In this document: one piece after another, positions 1-10,800 of the stretch | How positions within the stretch are numbered: the first letter of the stretch is position 1 | How the letters are laid out: each line of letters opens with the position of its first letter | Assembly (NCBI GenBank): GCA_013399875.1 | Contig: VXAZ01005694.1 | Coordinates: forward strand, 1,535,331 to 1,599,330 | Reading direction: 5' to 3' | DNA length: 64,000 nucleotides | DNA from: Gymnorhina tibicen | Lineage: Eukaryota > Chordata > Aves > Passeriformes > Artamidae | Program-made: the position numbers and the translations under genes | The notes under the pieces: generated by a model | Database searches by the model: none | Told to the model about the DNA's origin: nothing | Seen by the model: only the letters and a program-made list of their open reading frames with translations

Positions 1-1424
1 TACACAGCAGGACGAAGGCAGCACAGTCATGCGTCCCGGTGCAATCCAGCTGAAGATATGGGTGATGGCACCATCCAAGACAAGAAAGCAGCCAGAAAAA
101 TTCTCCAGAAACTGGAGACAATACCCCTCCTCTAGCTGGGAGCACAGACTAAGGGGCATGCTGCTCTGTCCTTCCCCTGCTGCCATACTCTGTCCGACTC
201 CTTGGCAGATCCTCTTTTTAACCGCTGTCCTCTCCCGGCGCAACCAGCAGCCTGCCCACAAGGGCTACGCTCCCAGCAGCTCTTGCTGCCCAGTCTCAGA
301 GCTTAACAACTCCCCTATTTCACTCCAGCTTCCCCAAGAATAATCAGCTGCTTGTTAGCTTTAAGACGTGAAAAAATGCAGATGGAACTCCTATGGGAAT
401 CACTTGAACAGCAGTGGCTGTCCAGGCACTGGCAGGGTTTCCCAGTGCAGTACTGCCACTGGTGAGAGAGCCCCTGCAGACTGTGCTCAGGGGAGCTGCC
501 ACTGGCCCTGTAGGACCTGCTGCTCGACAGCAAAGGTAAACCAACTCAACTCGAGCACGCAGCCCTCTTGTCCCTCAACTTCGGAGCCAATTGACCTCAA
601 CATCTAACTCTGAATGAGTGCTCGAGTGCTTTCCAATTCACCTGCAACTTGCAAATGCCAAATCCAACAAATGGCTCACACTGCAGTAATCCTACCACTC
701 CCCCAACGCAGCCTCTTGCTCTTCCTCCTCAGCCAGAGTGCTCAGGAAGCCTGTGGCACTTTCTGCTTCACTGCTGCTAAGAAGTGAATATAGCTCAGGG
801 TCAGAGAAAGAGGTGGGTACTTGGCTCTTCTTCTCAGCAGCAGGGCAGTACAGATTTGCACGAAATTTGTTCAACTGGATGGGTGCTGCTCCACCCACAG
901 CTGCACCGGTTTCACCAAAGTAAGTTTTAAGATTGGCAGTTATGCCATTTTCTGTTTTCTAGAGCACACATTTCTTCCATTTGAAAGGCAGGGAGAAGGG
1001 TACTATACTAGCAGAAGGGACAATGCCATGGGTGTCCTGCCCTGGTTTCAATTCCTGGTCCTGGTTTCCTTGTTCCCCCATGATGACAGGAGCTGGAAGT
1101 GCACTCAGGCCCTGGATCCAGAGGGGTGGAGGTGGGGGTGAGAGGGGAAGGAGGAAGAAGGCAAGAGAAGGAGGAGGACATGTTACGCTCCTGAGCAATT
1201 CCCACTATTAAGTCAACCAACTGTTGGGTCATGTCTTGGTTGCAGAGGACAGGAAGGAGGACAGCAAATCATCCATCACACATTTCCTCACCTCTCCCCA
1301 GTCCCCCCAAACCCTCACCCTATCCTGAAAGATTTCAGTGTGACATGATTGTAAACAGTTAACGATTCCTCCAGTGCTAAGCCCACTACAAGCTGGGCCC
1401 ACCCCCTCCCCCATTATGTACAAT
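1..1424. other. 3' flank of CECR2, no gene recognised
   Basis: Both strands were read. Open frames are short (106 codons or fewer), show no recognisable protein and no splice-consistent exons. In human the next gene on this side is SLC25A18, but I see none of its exons here. There is a purine-rich patch at about 1135-1180 (G/A-rich) and nothing else. Confidence 0.6.
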
Positions 1425-1886
1425 ACATTCACCAACAACAGAAATTTATTTAGAAAGGCAACAGGTTAAATTCTGTAAACTGGATCCAGCTCCAAAACAC
1501 ACACGTTAATACTACAAGTAAAATTCCATCATCGTCCTCTTCCACCCTGAAAAATATACCTGAGTTTAGCAGTCAATGAAAGTTTCCACCCCACCCCCGC
1601 CCTCCCCACCCAAAAAATCCCTCAAACCCTGAATGAGACGCAGTCTCCGGTCACGGAAAGCCACTAGTTTGGGGTGCCCTGCGATGGCGAGCCAGCTGCT
1701 CGGCTGGCCGGGGCCCGGCGCCGCTGCGGGTTTCCAACACAAAAGCCGGCACGGCACCGTGTTCCACAGACCCAGGAAGCTCCATGCTGCCCGGGCGAGG
1801 GGAGAGTGGGAGCAAGGCCTGCCCCTCCTCTCCGTTGTCCAAATCACGTGTGGCTTTCGTCTTCGTGAAGTCCTTCCTTTCTTGGA
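1425..1886 (-). other. CECR2: CECR2 3' untranslated region
   Basis: This is the sequence between the stop codon and the predicted cleavage site, about 460 nt. The end is inferred from the AATAAA at 1445-1450. A longer form using a site further left is possible. Confidence 0.6.
1445..1450 (-). terminator. Polyadenylation signal AATAAA
   Basis: TTTATT on the + strand reads AATAAA in the transcript. It is followed within 10-35 nt by a T/G-rich stretch (TGTTGTTGGTGAATGTATTG), the usual downstream element. Cleavage is expected at about 1420-1435. Confidence 0.7.
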
Positions 1887-1892
1887 CTAGCT
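1887..1892 (-). CDS. CECR2: CECR2 terminal coding exon: Ser + stop
   Basis: After a strong pyrimidine tract and acceptor (TTCTTCCTCTTCCAG) the exon starts AGC TAG. Joined to exon 18 this gives LPLDQS-stop, the same ending I recall for human CECR2. The exon thus contributes two codons and then the 3'UTR. The stop lies in the last exon, so no nonsense-mediated decay signal is expected. Confidence 0.9.
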   Translation of the reverse strand, partial: S

Positions 1893-4800
1893 CTGGAAGA
1901 GGAAGAACAAGAGTGGGAGGCTTTAACTTTAGGCAGCTTTAGAAAGGAATGATCGCGTGATTCCGTGCAACTGGTTCAAAGCTAACGCTACTGATGTGCC
2001 CAAGCTCACAGCTTCCTCCAGTTCTTCCCACCCTCATCAAACACCTCAATCCTTTAGCCACTGGGAAGAGAAAGACTTGCATTTCAGCTCTGCTCTCTCT
2101 AGCAGCCCTTACTTGATCCAGAGGCAATGCTGATGGTTTTTGTGATGTCAGATCTTCCCGGGACATGGTTGCTGTAGGCATCTTCGGGAAAGGAACTTGA
2201 GCCTGATGCATTTGCATTCTGGAGTCAGGTTGAATGGAGAGAGTTTTAGCACATGAATGTCAGGAGCAAATCCCCACTCCTCGTTAAAACTACTTCACTG
2301 AAGGCATACATACAGCATTAGCATACAAGCATTTGTCTTGTATATTCTGTCTGGCTTCCTCCCAAAACACAGCCCTCAACCAATGCCACTCCCCCAATGG
2401 CTTACTGTAAGCCAAGTTCCCTGAATACTAGAAAAAGGAAGGACTGCCATGCTGTGATGATGACAAAACAGTAACAGTTGAAGCACATTCATAAAAACTG
2501 AACAGGGAATTTTTGGATAGCAGAATTTTCCACTTGGGAATAAAACGTGATATGCAGTCTCAGTGAGAAGTAACTTTCTGTGATGGAAATTTGACACAGA
2601 GAGAAGGGGCAAAGCAAGAGGAAGGAAAAAGAGGGCAACATTAAAGGTCTTCATAACAAGAGGCAAACTTCCACTTTAGTCAGTGACTCTGCCCCACTAC
2701 GAGCAAGATGAAATAAACACTTGCAAAGAAAATGGCAAGAGTCCGTGTGATTAAGAGATGCTCAACCCTGGATGAGACATTAACAAAACACTGCCAGGTG
2801 AAACACAGCACTGGTGTGAGGATGGATGGGGCAGGCTAACAGGTTCTCCATGACAGCGAGTGCTCCTTGTTTTAAGGAGATGCAATGAGACTCTCTCTCC
2901 ATCTTAGCAGACCTCTTACTCCAAGAGTCCAAGAGCCACCTGTTAGCCTTTCAACTTCACTTGCCATCTCCTGAGACTTCAAGCCATATCCCTTTCAAGG
3001 GTATCCAACACTGACGGTCACCCAGGCATCACCCCCCTCCCACCTTGCTTTCTTGCAGAAAACACGATCTTACCCCGAGGGTCTATACAAGTCCTGGGGT
3101 GGCCCCCCCATGCCACCTCCACTGCCTCTCTGCTCCATCAGCAAGGCCTGAAAGTGACCCACGTTCTCCTCTCGGCAGCGGTACAGGGGGCCCTCCTGAG
3201 AGAGGCCATTGGCCTGGCTGGAGGCTGGATGATGAGACAGGTGAGCATTCATGGGCGATCCATATGTCCTGGGCTGGAAGTGGCTGGCAGGATGCCGGGA
3301 TCCGTAAGGAGAGCCAGTCTGTAGCATCACCCCATGGGGAGGGAAAGCCGACGGGCCGAATCCCATCCCCGCACCCAGGTGTGGCGGGGGGGCTCCATAG
3401 AGGAACTCCCCCGCTGCCACCGAGCTCTGCCTCTTAGTGGCTGCGTTGTGGTTGTCCAAATCAAGAAACTCTTTGGGACTCTCCGGTCTTTCCTGGGACT
3501 CCTCGGACTTGTCATCTTCAGGCCCCAGCTCCTGCCCGTCGCTTGGAGAAACCTCTTTGGCACTTGCTACGTCCATGCGGTTGGGAGAGGCCAGGGCGGC
3601 GCTCAGTGCCTCGCAGCCCTGCAGGCCTCCGGCGGACCCCCGCTCTGGGAAAGGGGGCCTGGCCAGGGGTGGGTGGGCAGCAGGGTGCCCGCTGGGGCTG
3701 GCCTGGGGGTGGAGAGGTCTCTGCCAGTCCGAGTAGCCCTGTGGGCAGCCGTAGTAGGGCGGTCGCTGGTAGTGGTGGTAGGAGGGTTGAGGCTGCGGCT
3801 GGTAAGGATACGGCATTCCCTGGGGGGGCCGATACCGCGGGAAGACGCCGGGATGGGCGCCGCTTGGCTGGAAGCCCCGTGGGGGAAAATGCTGGGGATG
3901 GGAGGCAGGAGGAGGTGGCTTCCCCCCCATCATGGGGCTGAACCCCTGCAGGCCTGGGTTGATGTGGTACCGCCCGGCTGAATTCGGGTATTCCAGACCG
4001 GACATGTAGAGAGGATGAAACTGGTTGGGGGTGGCCCCCATGGAGGTGGCATCCACGCCAGGCAGGCCGGTGCCCTGTCCCATGCAAGGCACGGCTGCTT
4101 CGGGCAGAGCCTTTCCCCCACCGCAGAGAGGCTTCTCCAGCAGGTTGGCAGCCAGCCCCTTGCCCTCGGGGCCGGCTGCCGGCCCCTCGCCCGCCGCCCC
4201 GTTCTGAGGCAGGGGACCCCCTCTTTCGGAGGTGGGCACCAGGTCCCTCACGCAGCCCGGGTCGCCGGCGTAGCCGCTCTCTGCCGACCACGCGCCTTTG
4301 CCCTGCCCTGCCTTCAGGTCGCCCTTCACACCGGGGCCATCTCCCTCCCCATCCGGGGGCAAGGCGCGCCTCGTGCACTCCATGGGCAGCGGGGGCTTGG
4401 GATGAGGTAGGAGTTTGGCGTAGGCCCCGTCGGGAATGCTGATGCACTGAGCCTTCTCGTCCATGCCTGCTGGTGTCTCCACTGAAAGAGAGGGAAGAAA
4501 ATCAAACGCACGTCTGATTTCTGCAAATTTGGGTGACCTTTAAGAGCTGCTTCTTTCAAAAGTGCTCTTATAAAAACTGCTCACGAGGTTGCGTTTCTCT
4601 CTGAAAGATGGCACAGGTGGACACTGCAGTTTGCAAGCCACCGCTAAGTCACAGCCCCTCTGGAGTAACATGGCACACGTGTTTGGTCTGACCTAGAGCT
4701 GTGCAGAGGCTGCCTAGAGGAGAGGCAGAGTTGGTGTCCACATGACAGCAACAGAAAGTGTTGGTGTAGTAGTAGCTTGATTTCAGGCTGCCTTACGCCT

Positions 4801-7800
4801 TCTGGTCAGAGAATTATGGAATAGTTTGGGTTGCAAGGGACCTTAAAGATCATGTAGTTCCAACCCCCCCGCTATGGAAAGGGACACCTTTCACTAGGTC
4901 AGATTGTTCATCCAGCCTGGGCTTGAACACTGCCAGGGATGGGGCATCCACAGCTTCTCTGGGCAATCTGTGTCAGTGCCTCATCACCCCCACAGTAAAG
5001 AATTTCTTCTTAACATTGAATTTAATCCCAGTCTCCACAAACCCCGTTTGCCCGCAGCTTGGGCAGAAGCACCACCACAGCCCTGAGATGCTGCAGAGCT
5101 GATCACAGCCACATTTTAACCAACTGCAGTTTGGAGATGTGACTACTCTGTCCTGCAATCACTCACCGTTCTCCCCTGTCTCTGTTCTATATCCAGCAAG
5201 CTAAATTATGATGATAACTTTTAAGCAATGCCACACAAGGAAAGAGTTTCCTCCTAGTGCAAGGCACACAAGGGATTGATAAAAGATACAAGGGTTTTGA
5301 TCTCTAGTTTACCAGCTAGAATTAATGAAAAAAATTTTTTTTGATCTCTGAATTTTTTTGATCTCTACTTTAGGTTTTATTTTTAAGGTTTTTTTTTTTT
5401 TTTATTATCTGTAGTTTACCAGATAGAACAAATGAAATTCAACCAGAGAGAAACGGGTGAGGGCATGCACAACATGCTGCCATCCCATCTGAACTGATAC
5501 AGCTGCTCAGGGGCTTTTGGGCAGTCCTGGTGTGTGAAGATTTTAAGATGTTGAGAGCTCATAAGGCAGATGTGCATTTCAGAGGAGAAGCCATACTGAC
5601 ACACACTCAAAGGAATATGTTTAAGACATTTATTCACATAACATCTCCTCTCCTTACCTAACTCTCTGCAGATCAAATTTTTATATTAACTCCAGGTGAG
5701 CTCTAGAAGCATCACAGCCTATGCTTTGCATTTGCACCCTGTGGCAAACTGATAACTTGAAGGTAAAGCTGGGACAGAGGGGACCTCTGGCAGGCTACAG
5801 TGAAACAAAACAGTCCTAGAAAAATTTAAGCAGTGGCCAGAGTAGAAAATATATTCCAATTTAGATCAAAAAAATAAAAATATGTGTAAAAACCGTGTTG
5901 CCCCCCCCCCCCAAGTATTTAATCCAGATTTGAATTATTTTATAAGAGGTGGAGGCAACAAGATGCAGGCGGGGAAGGTCCAGTGCTACCAGCGGGCACT
6001 CGGGGCGTTACCTTGGTTGCTGTCCATGTCCATGGTCTGGCCGGTTGGATCCTGCGAGCTGCCGTTCCCCATGACGGGTTTGGGGGGCTGGCCGCCGGCG
6101 GAGGCGGCGTGAGCCAGCTGGGGAAAGGGCCCGGGAAGGTGCGGCGGGGGCGGCTGGCGAGGGTGGTAAGGCACGCCCGGCGGGCACACACGGGAGGACA
6201 GCTGCTGCATGGCGATCATCTCCGGGCTGTCCAGCATGGAGTCCCCACCCTGGCACCCTCTTTGAACCTGAGGCGGTCCCCCAAACAGAGCGGCCGGCGG
6301 CTGCGGCATCCTCTGGCCGGCGGCTTTCCCGGGCGGTCGGATGTACCCTGAGGGAGGCACCCCGTGAGGTAGGAAATTCGATTGCTCGCTCCACTGGCTG
6401 GGAGGCAGCGGCGGCCTCATGGCCCGGGGGTCCATCATATGACCCAGGACACGGGGCTGGAGCGAGGGCCCCGGCCCCATGGGCGCCTTCTCCTCCGGCC
6501 CCATGGCAGCCTGGCCGGCGGGGCCGTGGCTGCCGTTCCACAGGGCCGGGTGCGCGCGGTTCAGGTACTTGTAGGGCCGGTACATGTGTCCCGGGGGCAC
6601 CTCCGAGCCCTCCGGAGGCTTCACGGGGGGCCCGTTGTGCCGTGGCGGGAGGAAGCCCTGCTGGAACTGGGCCGGTGGGTAGACGGCATCGGGCGGGGGG
6701 CCGCCCACGCGCCCCAGCTGCAGGGAGCCCGGCCGGGGGCCCAGCCCGGCCACGGGGGCCGGCGCCGCGCACGCCTGCTTCTCCGGAGTGCCCAGCCGGT
6801 GCCCACGGTGCTCGCTCAGTCCCACGGCTGGCTGCGGAGAGAGAGGGGGGGTCTCAGCGAGAGCCAGCTCAGCTGCGGGGCCCGGGGTGCTGCGCCCCTC
6901 GGCAGGAGGGTCCTACCTGCATGGCAAAGTGCTGGTGCTGCTGGACCGGCTCCCCGGGATGGGGCTCGGGCACTCGCGGAGAGCCGTACAGTTTTGTGGG
7001 ATCGGATCCACGCAAAGGACCGAACGTTCCTGGCACCGCTGGTCTCTGAGGGATGGGGAGGGGCGCAGGGGGGAGAAATAAAACAATTTGTGAAGCGCAC
7101 GGAAGCGGCAGAAATACTGCAGGTGAGGGGAAGCCACGGCCGCAGTAACCACACGGATGAGCAGCCAGACTGTTTTGGAGGTACCATGGAAAACCTGTAC
7201 GCTCTCTTCTATGAGGTGACAAAGCCTTATCAAAGCCAGTCTCTCACATCTCAGCCACTCACCCCTGCATTTAAGGCTGCAATACACTTGCCACCCAAAT
7301 ACTGGGGAGCAAGCAAGAAGACTGGAGGGGGCTAGTGGTTTGCCTCAGGAAGAGGAATGGACCACAAGAATATGGAAGCAGGAAGACAACAGGGAATGTG
7401 CTGGATTTCCTTCAAAGTACTCCATGCCTCCAGCTCTCCTACCGCCTCCCACTGTCTGCAGCGCAAGAATCACTCTAAAAATTTTGTCTGATCTCTAGCT
7501 AAAAGGGCAAGGGATAGCCTAGATGTCAGGGGAACAGCAGATACATCACACCACAAGCCATCACTGGCTAAAATGGAAAAGGCAGTGAAGGATGGGTGAG
7601 GAACAGCCCAGAAGGGAGGCAGAACAGGTGGCATTCAGAGAAGAAACGCTGGGCTAAAGATAGGTCACTGCTGCAGTCCAGGGTGGCCTTTGTTTGATTT
7701 AGTTTACTGCTTTTATAAATACTCAAGGCACAAAATGCAGTAGTACACAGATGGCACAAAGTTACCAGGCATCTGTAAACGATTGAGACAAAAGAAGACC

Positions 7801-10800
7801 AGCTTGTTCAGCCTCATAAACTGGGGGAAGAAATGTTACAGCTTTCCATGCACACTGGGGTAACTCTCCAAGGAGAGAAGAGAACTGGGGGAATCAGTTT
7901 GTGCAAGCCTACACTGGGACGTGCCGGCCATGGGAAACTTTAGGAGATTGCTCCCACCTAGTGTGGCAAAGACTTAAATTGTACCAGTTTAAATCTAAGG
8001 GCTGCAAAGTTTCACTTGGAGGAACCATAGCTCTGACCTTTTATCTCTGGGAAAAGGTTCCTGACATGCACTAAGGATTTCACGGTAAGAAATTCCATTC
8101 CCTTTCCCTCCTTCCCTCGGCCTGATGGGCAAAGGACAGCAGGGACCGCTCCTTACCATCTGTCCAGGATGTGGCACAGGGCTGGGCATGCCGCCGTACT
8201 GCAGGGAGCGGGGGAAGCCTCGCCCATTGGAAGGGCCCACTTCTCGAGCAGTCTGCATTGAGTTGCCGCTTGGGTCATCTACAGAGGACGAGGAGAAGGA
8301 GGAGGAAGAGGAAGAGGAGGAAGAAGCAGGAGCCCTGGAAGTAGCTCGATATGGTGGAGGTTTTCCTCCATTTTCCAGGCGTTGCTGTCTCTTGCCAGGC
8401 CCATCTGGGTCTCGTGACCGAGTCCAGACACTGCCTGTGCCGGAGCGGCCAGTCCGCCGGCTCCTCTTCTCTCGTCTCCCGTCCTCTCTGATCCAAAACT
8501 CCTCATCCGTGTCCCCATCTTCCCCAGGGAAGTGCTTCATCATTGCTCGGTGGAAACACCTCTCCAAGTTGTAAGCCATCTTTGTATATTCTGCAGTCAA
8601 AAACCCCAAAGAACATCAGAGCCTCATAGAGAGAAACAATTATGCAACATCAGATAAATCATCTCCCCTCTGCCAAGTTTCTCCGAGGAAGACTTTTGTT
8701 TTTAACTAGTTGGCTTTGGTTCCTAAACTCTGTAAGCCACACAGCATCAGCTCTGTTCAGTAAGCCCACCAGAGGACAGGCACACAGCCATGACAAAGTA
8801 CCACTGGCGGCAGGGCCCGCAGAGTCAGCATTAACTCAGGGTTCCAGCCCAGTGCCAAGAATTACATTAGGAGGAGCACCACCTCAGCTCGCAGAGATGT
8901 GTGACCTGCACAGTTAGCCAGCAAGAGTGCTGAGAGAAGAAATGTGAACTTCCAGCAATGCTATTTGATTACATGCAGAGGCTTTTCTTGGACTCGTTCA
9001 AATCTCTGCTGTGGGCCACAAGACAGAGGAAAATCAGCAAATGCATTTATCCGTGCAGTTTCCAAAGCACGAAAGCTATTGCCAACACCAGTGTCCCCAC
9101 TGCATCATTTCCACTGGACAGTTCTGCTGAGATGAGTTTTTACTTTTTGTTGAGTGGATAGGAAGGAAAAGACACGTGAGAGGAGTTGGTGACAAGGCCT
9201 TGAAGCAAGTGACTTTCCAGTTGTTTCCACTAAACTAACCCTGAAGTTCCTTGGGGAACAGAGCTCTCCCAGTGGCAGTGCAGGTATGCTTTTTCTTGCA
9301 GCCAACAGCAATAAGCTGATTTGTTCTTAATGTTGTTTTCCCTTTCTCACCAGGTGTTGCTGGTGAGACAGTCTGCAGTGATGACCCACCATATGGGAAC
9401 TGATTTCTTATCTAAGCAACACATAGGATTTTAATTGGCATGGCAATTAAACACAGGATTTCCCATTTGCACACGCATGTTGTTCCTTCAACAGCCGAGG
9501 AACCTAAAAACTACATTTTCCACCCAAAGGACAGGCCTGGTTCACTCCTCACTTTCCTGTGGTACGCACCAAACACTGGGAGTTAACCAGACTCCAATGC
9601 TTTTCAAAGCCTGTCTTAGTCACTATGAGAAAAAGGGGCACATGGGCACACATAAGCACATGAAGGAATGAGCTCAGAGAGAAACAGACTCTCCTCTCCT
9701 TGTATATTCTGCCTTCACCACCTACCAACATGGCAGTCCTTAGTATGCCATGCCCCAATTCAGCATGACCAAACTGTGCTAAAAGCCTCACTAAAACCCA
9801 GTGCAGGTCTCAGTAGCTACTACCCTTTCATCTGGTCTCCCAAAAATATTCTGAAAGAGAAGAAGCACAAATCAAGTACTGGTGAGGAGGAAGAGGGCAC
9901 TGCTTGCTTTGGCTGAGCACTGCAAAGAGACAAATTTAGCATCTTACTGCTCTTACCACTGCCTTCACCGTTGTACTTAAGACAGTTCCTGAACATGGTC
10001 TTCATATCACCCACAAATTCTTCCTTGGTGCAGTACTGACCTCCATTCAACTTCTTCTCCATGCTAGAGATATCCATGGGGGCCTGGAATACAACCGAAC
10101 TTCCCTTTAGGTACAGCAAGCATAGTGGGGCTTACAAAGCTGCACTCAGAGAGGGCATGGGCAGCAGAGGATGCTCTCCAGAGAGGCAGCCACCCATCCT
10201 TGGTTTTCTTGACTTGTAAGGCTAGAAGGGACTGCCAGAATCATGGAGTTTGACTGTGAGAGTAATACAGCCCACAACACTTCAAAACACTTCCAAAAAA
10301 ACCTGCATCCCGGTCAACAAAGTGCATCGGTCAAGACGGCTGGGCCACTTTCCCTACCTTAATGATCTGGTAGTAGTTGGGAGCATACGATTCATCAACG
10401 GGCTCCAAGAAGGGCCAAGAGTCCTTGTGAGCCTTCACCACATCTAGAACTGGCAGCAGCAAGAGAAAGGTGAATGGTTACACACACACACACACACACA
10501 CACACAGAGAAGTGTTTCACTTCGAGGAAGCCACGCAAAGGGGGAAAGCCGGGGTGGGACTAACCTTTGTACATGGCTGTGAACTCGTCGTCCAGTTCAA
10601 AGCTGTAACGGGAAGCACCACAGTGAATATGCAGACTGAGGACAGATAAGACGTGCTCTGCACTTCATCTTCTCTTCCACCCACGCAGTGCCATAGTGCT
10701 GGCAAATAGCCTCATCACAAACACTCCTCTCACATGGACCAAACTCAGATGTTTCTCAGCTTACTCCTCTCACTGTTCTCCGACCTCACTTCTCCCTCTG

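Larger units (their letters stand above)
4482..6011 (-). other. CECR2: CECR2 intron 16 with CR1 and local duplications
   Basis: 1530 bp. It carries a CR1 tail (4808-5040), a duplicated 31-bp motif with T-runs (5300-5437) and a 12-base C homopolymer (5901-5912). The rest is unremarkable AT-rich sequence. Confidence 0.85.

Noticed and set aside
3334..3981. 215-codon + strand open frame over exon 17
   Set aside because: Antisense shadow of the GC-rich, proline-coding exon; no conserved motif.
3518..4447. 309-codon minus-strand frame, alternate frame of exon 17
   Set aside because: It overlaps the true frame, which matches human CECR2. This one is Arg/Pro/Gly-rich noise.
4480..4482. Apparent GTG start of the exon 17 frame
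   Set aside because: The codon straddles the splice acceptor (its G is the last intron base). In the mRNA it is a split Val codon, not a start.
6382..7335. 317-codon + strand open frame over exons 15-16
   Set aside because: It lies antisense to well-supported CECR2 exons. Its length follows from high GC content and few stop codons, and the product is low-complexity Arg/Gly/Ala/Pro with no recognisable domain.
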